Position numbers and translations under genes: made by a program | Notes under the pieces: model-generated | Told to the model about the DNA's origin: nothing | Seen by the model: the letters and a program-made list of their open reading frames with translations, nothing else | The model's database searches: none | DNA from: Candidatus Omnitrophota bacterium | GTDB lineage: Bacteria > Omnitrophota > Gorgyraeia > JABMQH01 | Reading direction: 5' to 3' | DNA length: 11,307 bases | NCBI GenBank assembly: GCA_026387595.1 | Contig: JAPLLL010000104.1 | Coordinates: 1-11,307, forward strand | Shown: one piece after another, positions 1-7,216 of the stretch | Layout of the letters: the number at the start of each line of letters is the position of its first letter | Position numbering within the stretch: the first letter of the stretch is position 1

Positions 1-959
1 CTAGAAAAATATGCAGTGAAGTCGGCCTGGACGTTAAGGGGTTAGTAACCGGAGGTACAGTAGAAAAGGCAAGCGATAATGAATTAAAAGAACTGGTGAA
101 GACAACTAATATTTTTTCCAGGCTTTCACCTATGCAAAAAGAAAGAGTGGTTAAAGCCCTGCATGCTAATGGACGCATCGTAGGTTATCTGGGTGACGGC
201 ATAAACGACGCTTTGGCGCTAAAAAGCTCAGATGTCGGGATTTCGGTAAATAATGCAGTAGATATTGCCAAGGAATCGGCCGATATCATTTTGCTTAAAA
301 AGAGCCTCATGGTCTTAGAAGACGGCGTAGTAGAGGGAAGAAGAGTTTTTGGCAATATTATTAAATATATTAAGATGGGTTCAAGCTCTAATTTCGGAAA
401 TATGTTTAGCATGACCGGCGGCAGCTTGTTTTTGCCGTTCTTGCCGATGTTGCCTATCCAGATCCTTTTAAACAATTTCCTTTATGATGTATCGCAGATT
501 GCAATACCTACCGATCAGGTTGATAAAGAGTATGTTCTCAAGCCCAGACCCTGGAACGTTAAGTATATAAGAAATTTTATGATGATTATCGGGCCGATCA
601 GCTCAATTTATGATTTTTTAACTTATGGGGTTATGTTATTTATTTTTCATGCTTCAGCTGAGCTTTTTCATACCGGCTGGTGTATAGAGTCATTGTGCAC
701 CCAGACTTTGGTTATACATGTAATCCGAACAGGGAAAATCCCTTTTGTTCAAAGCCGGCCGAGCAGGTTCTTGATGTTGATGTCTATGATTATAGTTTCT
801 ATAGGCATTGCTATTCCATTTACTCCGTTAGCCAGACCTTTCGGGTTTGTAAAACCGCCGCCCATGTATTTTATGGCACTATTGGTTATGGTTGTTACCT
901 ATCTATTTCTTGTTCAGGGAGTCAAAAACTGGTTTATTAAAAAATACGGTTATGAATGA
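1..959 (+). CDS. mgtA: Magnesium-translocating P-type ATPase (MgtA/MgtB type), C-terminal part, 5' end outside window
   Basis: The reading frame is open from base 3 to the TGA at 957-959 (319 codons), so the gene enters from the left. A GTG at 96 is internal, because family-like residues continue upstream of it. Visible are the end of the P domain with the hinge motif GDGINDALAL (from base 192), then DVGISV and AVDIAKESADIILL, then the M5-M10 membrane half. The stretches NIIKYIKMGSSSNFGN, LPFLPMLPIQILLNNFLYD and IGPISSIYDF, and a tail ending in KKYGYE, are typical of MgtA/MgtB rather than Ca2+ or Na+/K+ pumps. Such pumps import Mg2+ into the cytoplasm at the cost of ATP. The phosphorylation motif DKTGT lies outside the window, so activity cannot be judged. 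GC is about 41%, lower than the genes downstream. The next gene starts 18 bases after the stop. Confidence 0.93.
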   Translation, partial: RKICSEVGLDVKGLVTGGTVEKASDNELKELVKTTNIFSRLSPMQKERVVKALHANGRIVGYLGDGINDALALKSSDVGISVNNAVDIAKESADIILLKKSLMVLEDGVVEGRRVFGNIIKYIKMGSSSNFGNMFSMTGGSLFLPFLPMLPIQILLNNFLYDVSQIAIPTDQVDKEYVLKPRPWNVKYIRNFMMIIGPISSIYDFLTYGVMLFIFHASAELFHTGWCIESLCTQTLVIHVIRTGKIPFVQSRPSRFLMLMSMIIVSIGIAIPFTPLARPFGFVKPPPMYFMALLVMVVTYLFLVQGVKNWFIKKYGYE

Positions 960-977
960 GAAGAAAGAGGTGAGTGC

Positions 978-2966
978 ATGAAGAGGTGCAGATCAATTTT
1001 TGCTGTATTTGCGCTTATGTCAGTTGCGACGGCCATACTGGTTTATTTAACCGCAGCTATTGCTGCAGAACCAAAAGATGCCGCAGCCAAGACAAAGGAA
1101 GTTAATGCCGCTGCGCTGACAACCCTGTTGTTTAATAATAAGGAAGATTTTGAAGACGCCAATAGGGGATTTATCGCCCAGGAACAAAGTACGGTAATAA
1201 AGGACGCAAAGGGTAGTGTGGTTTGGGATCTGGATGTGTATTCTTTTCTTGCATCTGACGCACCGGTGCCTGACACCGTGAACCCCAGCCTGTGGCGTCA
1301 GGCCCGGCTTAACCTCATCCATGGCTTGTTTAAAGTTACAGACCATATATATCAGGTAAGGGGATACGACCTTTCAAACATCAGCTTTGTCGAAGGTAAA
1401 AAGGGGTATATCGTTATTGATCCGCTTGTTTCCGCAGAAGTCGCAAAAGCGGCCTTGGAGCTGCTGTATAAGCATGCCGGCAAAAAACCGGTTGTCGCAG
1501 TGATCTATACGCACAGCCATATTGACCACTGGGGCGGCGTAAAAGGTATTGTTTCCGAAGAAGAGGTCAGATCCGGCAAGGTTAAGATCATTGCTTCGCA
1601 GGGGTTTCTGGAGGAGGCGATAAGCGAGAACGTTCTGGCCGGCAACGCCATGAGCCGCCGCGCCATGTATATGTACGGAAATCTGCTGCCGAAAGGCGCG
1701 AAAGGGCAGGTGGATGCCGGGTTAGGCAAAGTTGCCTCACAGGGCGCGGTAACCATAATCCCTCCGACCGATATCATCAAAAAAACAGGCGAGACAAGGA
1801 CAATAGACGGTGTAAAGATCGTTTTTCATTATACACCGAATACAGAAGCGCCGACGGAGATGAATTTTTATTTTCCTCAGTTTAAGGCGCTTTGCATCGC
1901 GGAAAACTGCACGCACACCCTGCATAATCTCTATACACTCAGGGGCGCCAAGGTGCGCGATGCAAAATCATGGAGTTATTTTCTCAGTGAGGCTATCGAA
2001 CTTTTCGGCGACAAGACCGATGTAATGTTCGCCAGTCATCACTGGCCGCGTTGGGGGCAGGATAGGATCGTTGATATGCTAAAAAAGCAGATGGATCTTT
2101 ACAAGTATATCCACGACCAGACGCTGCGGCTTGCCAATCACGGCTACAACATGGATGAGATCGCAGAGATGCTTCAGTTGCCCGACGGCCTGGCAAAAGA
2201 GTGGTATAACCGTGGTTATTACGGCTCGCTGAGTCACGATGTTAAGGCGGTTTATCAAAGGTACCTCGGCTGGTTTGACGGCAACCCCGCAAACCTTAAT
2301 CCTCTGCCGCCCATTGAAGCTGGTAAAAAATATGTGGAATATATGGGCGGCTCTGCTGCTGTGCTTGAAAAGGCAAAAGCGGCTTTCGAGAATGGGGAGT
2401 ATCGCTGGGTGGCGCAGGTCCTAAACCATGTTGTGTTTGCCGAACCGGGCAACCTGGAGGCGCGCAGCCTTGAGGCCGATGCCCTGGAGCAACTGGGCTA
2501 TCAGGCGGAGTCAGGTCCGTGGAGGAATTTTTATCTGACCGGAGCGATGGAATTGCGCAGCGGCATACCTGCGATAGTCAGCACACTTACGTCATCGAGC
2601 CCTGATGTAATAAAAGCTATGCCGATAGACATGTTCCTTGATTATCTGTCCGTCCGTTTGAACGGGCCGAAGGCGGCCGGCAAGACTATAAAGATCAACT
2701 TAAATTTTAAGGATGCAAGAAAGCAGTATGCGATCACGCTTGAAAACTCTGTTTTAAATTACACCGAAGGAAAACAACTTAAGGACGCCGATGAGACCAT
2801 TACGCTGTCACGCGCAGCGCTGAACGAGATCCTAACTGGAAGGGCCGCTTTTGAGGATAAGGTAAAATCCGGCGAGATCATTGTAACCGGCGAAAAAACT
2901 AAATTTAAAGAGATATTGTCCCTGCTGGACAATTTTAATCCGGCATTTAAGATAGTAGACAGATAA
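978..2966 (+). CDS. Secreted alkyl sulfatase (SdsA1/YjcS-type metallo-beta-lactamase fold)
   Basis: This 662-residue protein should hydrolyse alkyl sulfate esters (SDS-like detergents or natural sulfate esters) to alcohol and sulfate in the periplasm or outside the cell. Residues 1 to about 29 form a signal peptide: MKR, a hydrophobic core, then an AIA-type cleavage site. The metallo-beta-lactamase domain carries HxHxDH at H179, H181, D183 and H184. Further likely metal ligands are E290 (TEAPTEM), E309 (AENCTHTLHN) and H354 (SHHWPRWG). The spacing 179-290-309-354 equals that recalled for Pseudomonas SdsA1 (169-280-299-344), and total length is also similar (about 658). The middle (YGSLSHDVKAVYQRYLGWFDGNP) is the alkylsulfatase dimerisation domain. 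The last ~120 residues look like the SCP2-like lipid-binding domain. AGGTGA at 969-974 precedes the ATG. The physiological substrate is unknown. Confidence 0.93.
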   Translation: MKRCRSIFAVFALMSVATAILVYLTAAIAAEPKDAAAKTKEVNAAALTTLLFNNKEDFEDANRGFIAQEQSTVIKDAKGSVVWDLDVYSFLASDAPVPDTVNPSLWRQARLNLIHGLFKVTDHIYQVRGYDLSNISFVEGKKGYIVIDPLVSAEVAKAALELLYKHAGKKPVVAVIYTHSHIDHWGGVKGIVSEEEVRSGKVKIIASQGFLEEAISENVLAGNAMSRRAMYMYGNLLPKGAKGQVDAGLGKVASQGAVTIIPPTDIIKKTGETRTIDGVKIVFHYTPNTEAPTEMNFYFPQFKALCIAENCTHTLHNLYTLRGAKVRDAKSWSYFLSEAIELFGDKTDVMFASHHWPRWGQDRIVDMLKKQMDLYKYIHDQTLRLANHGYNMDEIAEMLQLPDGLAKEWYNRGYYGSLSHDVKAVYQRYLGWFDGNPANLNPLPPIEAGKKYVEYMGGSAAVLEKAKAAFENGEYRWVAQVLNHVVFAEPGNLEARSLEADALEQLGYQAESGPWRNFYLTGAMELRSGIPAIVSTLTSSSPDVIKAMPIDMFLDYLSVRLNGPKAAGKTIKINLNFKDARKQYAITLENSVLNYTEGKQLKDADETITLSRAALNEILTGRAAFEDKVKSGEIIVTGEKTKFKEILSLLDNFNPAFKIVDR

Positions 2967-2981
2967 CAAGGAGGCGACGCC

Positions 2982-3545
2982 ATGGGCCTGATAGAAAAAT
3001 TGGTTGCTTTTCTGGTTAAACGGTCGCAAAAAGAACATAGTGTTGTTATCCGGACGCTGGCAACAATATTCGGCGCGGCGATTTTCATAATAGGCATACC
3101 GCTGTTTATTTTATGGGCCGGGGGGCTTTTTAATACGGGCCTGATGTTGCCTGTGCTGCCTGCCCGGATCATAGCGGCAGCCTGTTTTATTGCCGGGATC
3201 CCATGTATGCTGTCAGCGATACTCTGGCAGCTTATTTACGGCAAAGGGACACCGGTGCCGGTTGTCCCGACCAAACATTTTCTGCAAAAAGGGCCTTACC
3301 GCTATGTGCGCAACCCCATGATGCTGGGTTTTTTCCTTTATATCCTTGGCTGGGCCTTTTTGGGCGATCACCCGGCTGCTTTTGCCGCCGTAGGGCTTAT
3401 CATTGGATTACTGACTATGGAAATAAAATTTTTGGAAGAGCCTGAACTGGAAAGGCGTTTTGGGAACGCATATCTGGATTATAAAAAGGAGACATCCTTT
3501 CTATTGCCGAAATGCGGATGCAAACGAAAAAAGGAGGCTGCATGA
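2982..3545 (+). CDS. Isoprenylcysteine carboxyl methyltransferase / phospholipid methyltransferase-like membrane protein
   Basis: This 187-residue integral membrane protein has about four hydrophobic segments (roughly 25-48, 60-84, 112-128 and 131-146). It carries the ICMT/PEMT-family signature GPYRYVRNPMMLG (104-116), followed by FLEEPELERRFGNAYLDYKKE (150-170); in this superfamily these bind S-adenosylmethionine and shape the active site. Bacterial members methylate lipids or remain uncharacterised, so the substrate cannot be named. The start is well supported by AGGAGG at 2969-2974, seven bases before ATG. It begins 15 bases after the alkylsulfatase stop, so the two are probably co-transcribed. 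The tail is basic and has a Cys-Gly-Cys (PKCGCKRKK). The stop TGA overlaps the next ATG (ATGA at 3542-3545). Confidence 0.82.
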   Translation: MGLIEKLVAFLVKRSQKEHSVVIRTLATIFGAAIFIIGIPLFILWAGGLFNTGLMLPVLPARIIAAACFIAGIPCMLSAILWQLIYGKGTPVPVVPTKHFLQKGPYRYVRNPMMLGFFLYILGWAFLGDHPAAFAAVGLIIGLLTMEIKFLEEPELERRFGNAYLDYKKETSFLLPKCGCKRKKEAA

Positions 3546-3694
3546 AAATGCTACCGTATCAGATCATAGCGGTATTAGGATCGCTGCTTCTTATGGTTTC
3601 CGGCCTGTTAAGATTTTTTTCTTCAGGCAACCCGAAAGAACTGGTTATAGGTATTTTATATTTTTTCGCAAACCTGATGATATTCTGCTTTTAA
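3542..3694 (+). CDS. Small two-helix membrane protein, unknown function
   Basis: A 50-residue peptide, MKMLPYQIIAVL... to ...NLMIFCF. It has two hydrophobic stretches (about 5-22 and 34-50) separated by a short polar loop, RFFSSGNPKE. The ATG at 3542 overlaps the TGA of the methyltransferase gene (ATGA), which suggests translational coupling. AGGAGG lies at 3532-3537, four bases before this ATG and ten before a second in-frame ATG at 3548, so either may be used. An upstream in-frame ATG at 3512 lies inside the methyltransferase gene without its own ribosome site and is less likely. I do not recognise a family. It could be a small partner of the methyltransferase, or a fortuitous ORF, though the good ribosome site and overlap argue for a real gene. 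Confidence 0.6.
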   Translation: MKMLPYQIIAVLGSLLLMVSGLLRFFSSGNPKELVIGILYFFANLMIFCF

Positions 3695-3762
3695 GCAAGC
3701 ACCCTGCATCCCTGCCGTTAACAATCGGAATATGCTTGAAAAAAATCCACTCTTGGGGTATA

Positions 3763-3790
3763 TTTGGGTATACCATATGGTAATTATACT
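3763..3790 (+). promoter_or_regulatory. Possible sigma70-like promoter before exbB
   Basis: A TATACT -10-like hexamer at 3785-3790 has a weak -35-like TTTGGG at 3763-3768 (16-base spacer). It lies about 26 bases upstream of the ExbB start, in the only intergenic gap over 100 bases in the window. The -35 match is poor and AT-rich spacers often give such hits, so this is tentative. If real, it would make exbB and the genes after it a separate transcript from the alkylsulfatase group. Confidence 0.3.
3771..3782. repeat. 12-bp perfect palindrome TACCATATGGTA, possible operator
   Basis: The sequence equals its own reverse complement and overlaps a second 8-bp palindrome, GGTATACC, at 3767-3774. 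It sits within the spacer of the possible promoter, where a dimeric repressor could block RNA polymerase. A 12-bp palindrome can occur by chance in AT-rich DNA, and no second copy was noticed in the window. The rest of the 3695-3815 gap shows no terminator or gene. Confidence 0.3.
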
Positions 3791-3815
3791 ATAAGCGGAG
3801 AGGGAGAGGCGTAGT

Positions 3816-4448
3816 ATGTTAGCACAGAAATTTCTGGTACTTGCGTTAATGGGGACCGAATGGGTCATTTGGCTGCTTTTATTACTGTCCGTTTTTTCAT
3901 TGGGTGTGATCCTGGAAAAATTTTGGACGTTGCGCATAAAACGCGGAAACGAGAACAAGGTCAGGCAAAAGATAGGCGATGCCCTGATGAAAAAAAACCG
4001 CAAGGCAATAGAGGACGCGCTCCTTGATGAGCCTTCATCTTCGGCAGAGGTTACGCGTAAGGTCATCCACATGCAGGATAGCGGGGTTAATTTTGAGGAC
4101 AGCCTGTCGATAGTGCTTTCCGAAGAAAAGGTCATGCTTGAGAGCCGCCTTGCGCTCCTGGGTACGCTCGGTGCCAACGCCCCGTTTATCGGGCTTTTCG
4201 GCACAGTGCTGGGCATTATCCACGCATTTCACAATCTGGCCATGAATGCAAAAGGCGGGCCCTCGATAGTGATGGCAGGTATTTCAGAGGCGCTTGTCGC
4301 AACCGCGCTGGGATTGTTCGTTGCCATTCCCGCTGTTGCCGCATACAACTATTTTGTGCGCTACATAAGGAAGATCATGGTCTCATCCGAGAATTTTGCC
4401 AGGCTGGTGGCGATCGCATGCATGAATATGGCCCAAAAGAAAAATTAG
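3816..4448 (+). CDS. exbB: ExbB/TolQ/MotA-family proton channel protein
   Basis: This 210-residue inner-membrane protein has three hydrophobic segments (about 10-32, 115-140 and 152-180) and a cytoplasmic charged loop (about 40-105), the normal ExbB/TolQ plan. Conserved features are LGTLGANAPFIGLFGTVLGI (second helix, with T130) and ISEALVATALGLFVAIPAVAAYN (third helix, with E158 and T163). The spacing T130-E158-T163 matches E. coli ExbB T148-E176-T181. With ExbD it should form the pentameric stator that uses the proton-motive force to energise a periplasmic partner (TonB-, TolA- or motility-like). GGGAG at 3802-3806 lies nine bases before the ATG. The next gene begins four bases after the stop. 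No TonB or TolA gene is adjacent. ExbB and TolQ cannot be told apart with certainty. Confidence 0.92.
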   Translation: MLAQKFLVLALMGTEWVIWLLLLLSVFSLGVILEKFWTLRIKRGNENKVRQKIGDALMKKNRKAIEDALLDEPSSSAEVTRKVIHMQDSGVNFEDSLSIVLSEEKVMLESRLALLGTLGANAPFIGLFGTVLGIIHAFHNLAMNAKGGPSIVMAGISEALVATALGLFVAIPAVAAYNYFVRYIRKIMVSSENFARLVAIACMNMAQKKN

Positions 4449-4452
4449 GCAT

Positions 4453-4869
4453 ATGAGGAACCGCGAATACTGGAAAGACGTCAGCGACGAAATATTATCC
4501 GAGATAAATGTAATACCGCTTGTGGATATAAGTCTTGTCCTGCTTATAATCTTCATGGTAACGGCAAATTACATCATGACCTCGTCATTTACGGTTGATA
4601 TTGCGCAGGCGGCCCACGCCAAGGCCGTAGCGCAGGCCGATATAGTCACAATAAGCATTTCGCGCCAGGGCCCGATGTACCTGGGGAATGAGCTTGTTAC
4701 AACGGAAGAATTAAAAAGAAAAATAAAGGCCCTACGCGCCAGCAACCAGGATATCTCTGTCATGATCTCAGTTGATAAAAATGCCGGCTTTAAAAATGTT
4801 GTCCAAGTCCTGGACCTGTTAAGTGAACTTGGTATTACCAGGCTAAATATCGCCGCACTGGCGGAATAA
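4453..4869 (+). CDS. exbD: ExbD/TolR-family biopolymer transport protein
   Basis: A 138-residue protein with a short cytoplasmic N-terminus, one transmembrane helix (about 20-42, IPLVDISLVLLIIFMVTANYIM) and a periplasmic domain, as in ExbD/TolR. The helix holds D25, which aligns with the proton-carrying aspartate of E. coli ExbD at the same residue number. The segment NVIPLVDISLVLLIIFMV is the family hallmark. The periplasmic part includes DIVTISISRQGPMYLGNE and SVDKNAGFKNVVQVLDLLSELGI, the usual ExbD fold. It lies four bases after exbB with only a weak ribosome site, so it is probably translationally coupled. The pair works as a complex, channel (ExbB) plus plug/rod (ExbD). It could equally be named tolR. 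The pyrophosphatase gene begins 21 bases after its stop. Confidence 0.92.
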   Translation: MRNREYWKDVSDEILSEINVIPLVDISLVLLIIFMVTANYIMTSSFTVDIAQAAHAKAVAQADIVTISISRQGPMYLGNELVTTEELKRKIKALRASNQDISVMISVDKNAGFKNVVQVLDLLSELGITRLNIAALAE

Positions 4870-4890
4870 AAAGGAGGAAAAGGGATACTT

Positions 4891-6612
4891 ATGCTGCATG
4901 GATTAACGGGTTTTGAGCAGATGGCCGTATGGGGTATTTTCGGTATTTCCATTCTGGGGCTTTTATATGCGCTTTTTTTAAGGCGGGAGGTCCTGCGGGA
5001 GGACAAGGGCGACGAAAAGATGATCCAGGTCTGGGGCGCCATACGCGATGGCGCTGACGCATACCTGACGAAACAGCTGCGTACCATCCTGCCCGCTATC
5101 GTTGTATTGACCTTTGCGCTTTTTTATTCGGTATATATAGTTCCTCCTTCGTCCGAAGCGTTAGAGCGCTTTGCCGGCTATTCGGATGCGCACGTGCGTT
5201 TAATTATTGCCTTCGGCCGGGCGCTCGCATTTATAATGGGCGCGGTTTTCTCGCTTTTGGTCGGACAGCTCGGCATGCGCATGGCAGTGCAGGCGAACGT
5301 ACGCGTTGCCCAATGCGCGCGTAAATCGTTCGGCGATGCCCTGCGCGTTGCGTATCGCGCGGGAACGATCACGGGCATGCTTACCGACGGCCTGGGCCTG
5401 TTCGGCGGAACAATTATTTTCATGATCTTCGGGGTTGCCGCGCCGGATGCGCTGCTTGGCTTCGGTTTTGGCGGCACGCTCCTTGCGTTATTCATGCGCG
5501 TAGGCGGAGGCATTTATACAAAGGCGGCTGATGTCGGAGCGGACCTTGTCGGAAAAGTAGAGGCAGGTATTCCGGAAGACGATCCGCGCAACCCGGCTGT
5601 TATCGCCGACCTGGTCGGCGATAATGTAGGCGACTGCGCAGGTATGGCAGCGGATATCTTTGAATCATACGAGGTCACGATCGTTTCGGCATTGATACTG
5701 GGGCTTGCATTATATACGCTTACCGGCAGCATGGCATGGATCATATATCCTCTGCTTGTCAGGGGCATAGGCGTTCTGTGCTCCATTATAGGCACCTATG
5801 CAGTAAAGGCCCCGGCGGGTAAACCCGGCAACGCCATGAAGGCCATCTTCAGGGGCTATTTGACATCTGCGGTTATCTCCGTCGCGCTATTCGGTGCGCT
5901 TGCGTATTTTTACCTTCAGAATATCAGCTGCGGATGGTGGCGGCCGTTTGCCGCTACTACGCTGGGCGTTTTGCTTGCGATCTGCATTGACCGGCTCACC
6001 GAGTATTTTACCGGCACGCATGCGGAACCGGTAAGGGAGATCCGCAGGGCGACCAGGACCGGGCCCGCGACAACGATCCTTTCCGGCCTTTCCATAGGAT
6101 ATGAGTCAAGCGTATGGGCCATCCTTGTTATTGCATCGACTATTCTGGGCTCAATATTTATTTTTGGCAGTATGCCAGGCGTTTCCGCCGCGGCAAAGGT
6201 GACATACATACTTTACGGCGTGGCAATGACAGGCATAGGGATGCTTACGCTTACGGGCAACAACGTTGCAATGGATTCATTCGGCCCGATCGCCGATAAC
6301 GCAAACGGCATAGGAGAGATAGGCTGGCACGGCAGAAAAGACGAAGCTACCCTTACTGCGCGAAGGATCATGTCTGACCTTGACGCCGTGGGAAATACTA
6401 CAAAAGCGATCACGAAGGGCGTTGCCATCGGCTCGGCTGTTATTGCTGCGGTTTCTTTATTCGGCTCATTCATGGTTGACGTCAGCAAGGTGCAGGCATC
6501 AATGGGTGTTCCCGAGGCGGGCTGGCTTAATACGCTCGGGATCCGAGTTTCAGTCCCGACGGTATTCGTCGGGATGCTTATCGGCGGCGCGCTGCCGTGG
6601 CTGTTCTCTTAA
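4891..6612 (+). CDS. N-terminal fragment of the H+-pyrophosphatase (573 residues), ends at the in-frame TAA
   Basis: This is what would be made if the TAA at 6610-6612 terminates. It ends in IGGALPWLFS, inside a helix, and lacks the last three or four helices and the third acidic catalytic segment. On family knowledge it should not be active alone. It is listed because automatic gene callers will report it; it should be read as part of the full gene. Confidence 0.6.
   Translation: MLHGLTGFEQMAVWGIFGISILGLLYALFLRREVLREDKGDEKMIQVWGAIRDGADAYLTKQLRTILPAIVVLTFALFYSVYIVPPSSEALERFAGYSDAHVRLIIAFGRALAFIMGAVFSLLVGQLGMRMAVQANVRVAQCARKSFGDALRVAYRAGTITGMLTDGLGLFGGTIIFMIFGVAAPDALLGFGFGGTLLALFMRVGGGIYTKAADVGADLVGKVEAGIPEDDPRNPAVIADLVGDNVGDCAGMAADIFESYEVTIVSALILGLALYTLTGSMAWIIYPLLVRGIGVLCSIIGTYAVKAPAGKPGNAMKAIFRGYLTSAVISVALFGALAYFYLQNISCGWWRPFAATTLGVLLAICIDRLTEYFTGTHAEPVREIRRATRTGPATTILSGLSIGYESSVWAILVIASTILGSIFIFGSMPGVSAAAKVTYILYGVAMTGIGMLTLTGNNVAMDSFGPIADNANGIGEIGWHGRKDEATLTARRIMSDLDAVGNTTKAITKGVAIGSAVIAAVSLFGSFMVDVSKVQASMGVPEAGWLNTLGIRVSVPTVFVGMLIGGALPWLFS
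6610..6612 (+). other. In-frame TAA nonsense codon inside hppA
   Basis: The codons read ctg ttc tct TAA ttt tcg ctc cag gcc gta, giving LFS-stop-FSLQAVSRAASLIVEEVRRQFR. The family has a continuous LFS-x-x-(L/M)-x-A-V-x-RAA here with a small residue at the stop position. A single C-to-A change from TCA (Ser) would produce it. TAA ends several other genes in this window (2964-2966, 3692-3694, 4867-4869, 8488-8490), so code reassignment is unlikely. Confidence 0.9.
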
Positions 6613-6651
6613 TTTTCGCTCCAGGCCGTAAGCCGCGCTGCATCGCTTATA

Positions 6652-7215
6652 GTGGAAGAGGTGCGCAGGCAGTTCCGTTTAGGCGTTCTGGAAGGAAAAG
6701 TGCAGCCTGATTACAGGCAGGCAGTCGCTATTTCCACGTCCGCCGCACAGAAAGAACTTGTGAGCCTTGCGTTGATAAGCATTGTGTCGCCTATCCTGGT
6801 GGGGCTTACGCTTCATATTGAGGCGCTGGGCGGTTTTCTTGCGGGGGTAATCCTTTCCGGCCAGCTTTTAGCGGTCTTCATGGCAAATGCGGGCGGGGCA
6901 TGGGATAACGCGAAGAAGACTATAGAAGACGAAGATGCAGATATTGCCGCCAATAAAGGCAAGGGCTCTGACCGCCACAAGGCAAGCGTGGTCGGGGATA
7001 CCGTAGGCGACCCGTTGAAAGATACCGCGGGCCCTGCGTTGAACCCGATGATAAAAGTCGTTAACCTTGTATCGGTCATCATTGCCCCTATCGTAGTGCA
7101 ACATGCAGGCTGGGGGATTGCCAAATGCGCTGTTGTTGCGGTGCTTGCGATCGCGCTGGTGTGGGCGATCCTGAAAAGCAAACGGCCCGTAAAGGAGCTC
7201 GGCGAAGTTTATTGA
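6652..7215 (+). CDS. C-terminal fragment of the H+-pyrophosphatase (187 residues if begun at GTG 6652)
   Basis: The frame after the stop is the same as before it, and family sequence begins immediately at base 6613, upstream of this GTG. The GTG (Val of VEEVRRQFR) has no ribosome site, so independent translation is doubtful. The fragment carries GGAWDNAKK and GDTVGDPLKDTAGPALN and about four hydrophobic helices. It is part of the same gene, not a separate function. Confidence 0.5.
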   Translation: MEEVRRQFRLGVLEGKVQPDYRQAVAISTSAAQKELVSLALISIVSPILVGLTLHIEALGGFLAGVILSGQLLAVFMANAGGAWDNAKKTIEDEDADIAANKGKGSDRHKASVVGDTVGDPLKDTAGPALNPMIKVVNLVSVIIAPIVVQHAGWGIAKCAVVAVLAIALVWAILKSKRPVKELGEVY

Positions 7216-7216
7216 A

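Larger units (their letters stand above)
4891..7215 (+). pseudogene. hppA: K+-independent H+-translocating membrane pyrophosphatase, interrupted by one in-frame TAA
   Basis: Read as one frame this encodes 773 residues plus an internal stop at codon 574. The enzyme would hydrolyse cytoplasmic PPi (as the Mg complex) and pump protons out. Conserved segments are DVGADLVGKVE (from D214), GDNVGDCAGMAAD (D244, D248), GNNVAMDSFGPIADNANGIGE, and beyond the stop GGAWDNAKK (D672) and GDTVGDPLKDTAGPALN (from D703). These provide the Mg- and PPi-binding acidic residues. K505 and T508 in GNTTKAIT match the Lys/Thr type known to be K+-independent; K+-dependent enzymes have Ala/Gly there. About 16 membrane helices are expected. 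Start: AGGAGG at 4872-4877 plus a nearer AAAAGGG. If the TAA is real and not read through, the product lacks essential C-terminal catalytic residues. Confidence 0.9.

Noticed and set aside
680..940. 86-codon open frame on the plus strand
   Set aside because: It overlaps the mgtA-type gene in another frame, has no family resemblance and is a shadow.
96..959. GTG at 96 as the true start of a 287-residue protein
   Set aside because: The frame is open to the window edge, and the residues before 96 continue the MgtA-type P domain, so this is an internal codon of a gene cut by the window.
3695..3760. Rho-independent terminator after the small membrane peptide
   Set aside because: The only pairing seen, CAAGCA (3696-3701) with TGCTTG (3733-3738), has a 31-base loop and is followed by A's, not T's.
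6652..7215. A separate gene for a split two-subunit pyrophosphatase
   Set aside because: The frame is unchanged, family sequence runs right up to the stop on both sides, there is no ribosome site before the GTG, and the break falls inside a membrane helix. A nonsense codon explains it better.
4891..7215. Reassigned TAA (alternative genetic code)
   Set aside because: TAA ends the alkylsulfatase, small peptide, exbD and dedA genes at the expected family lengths.
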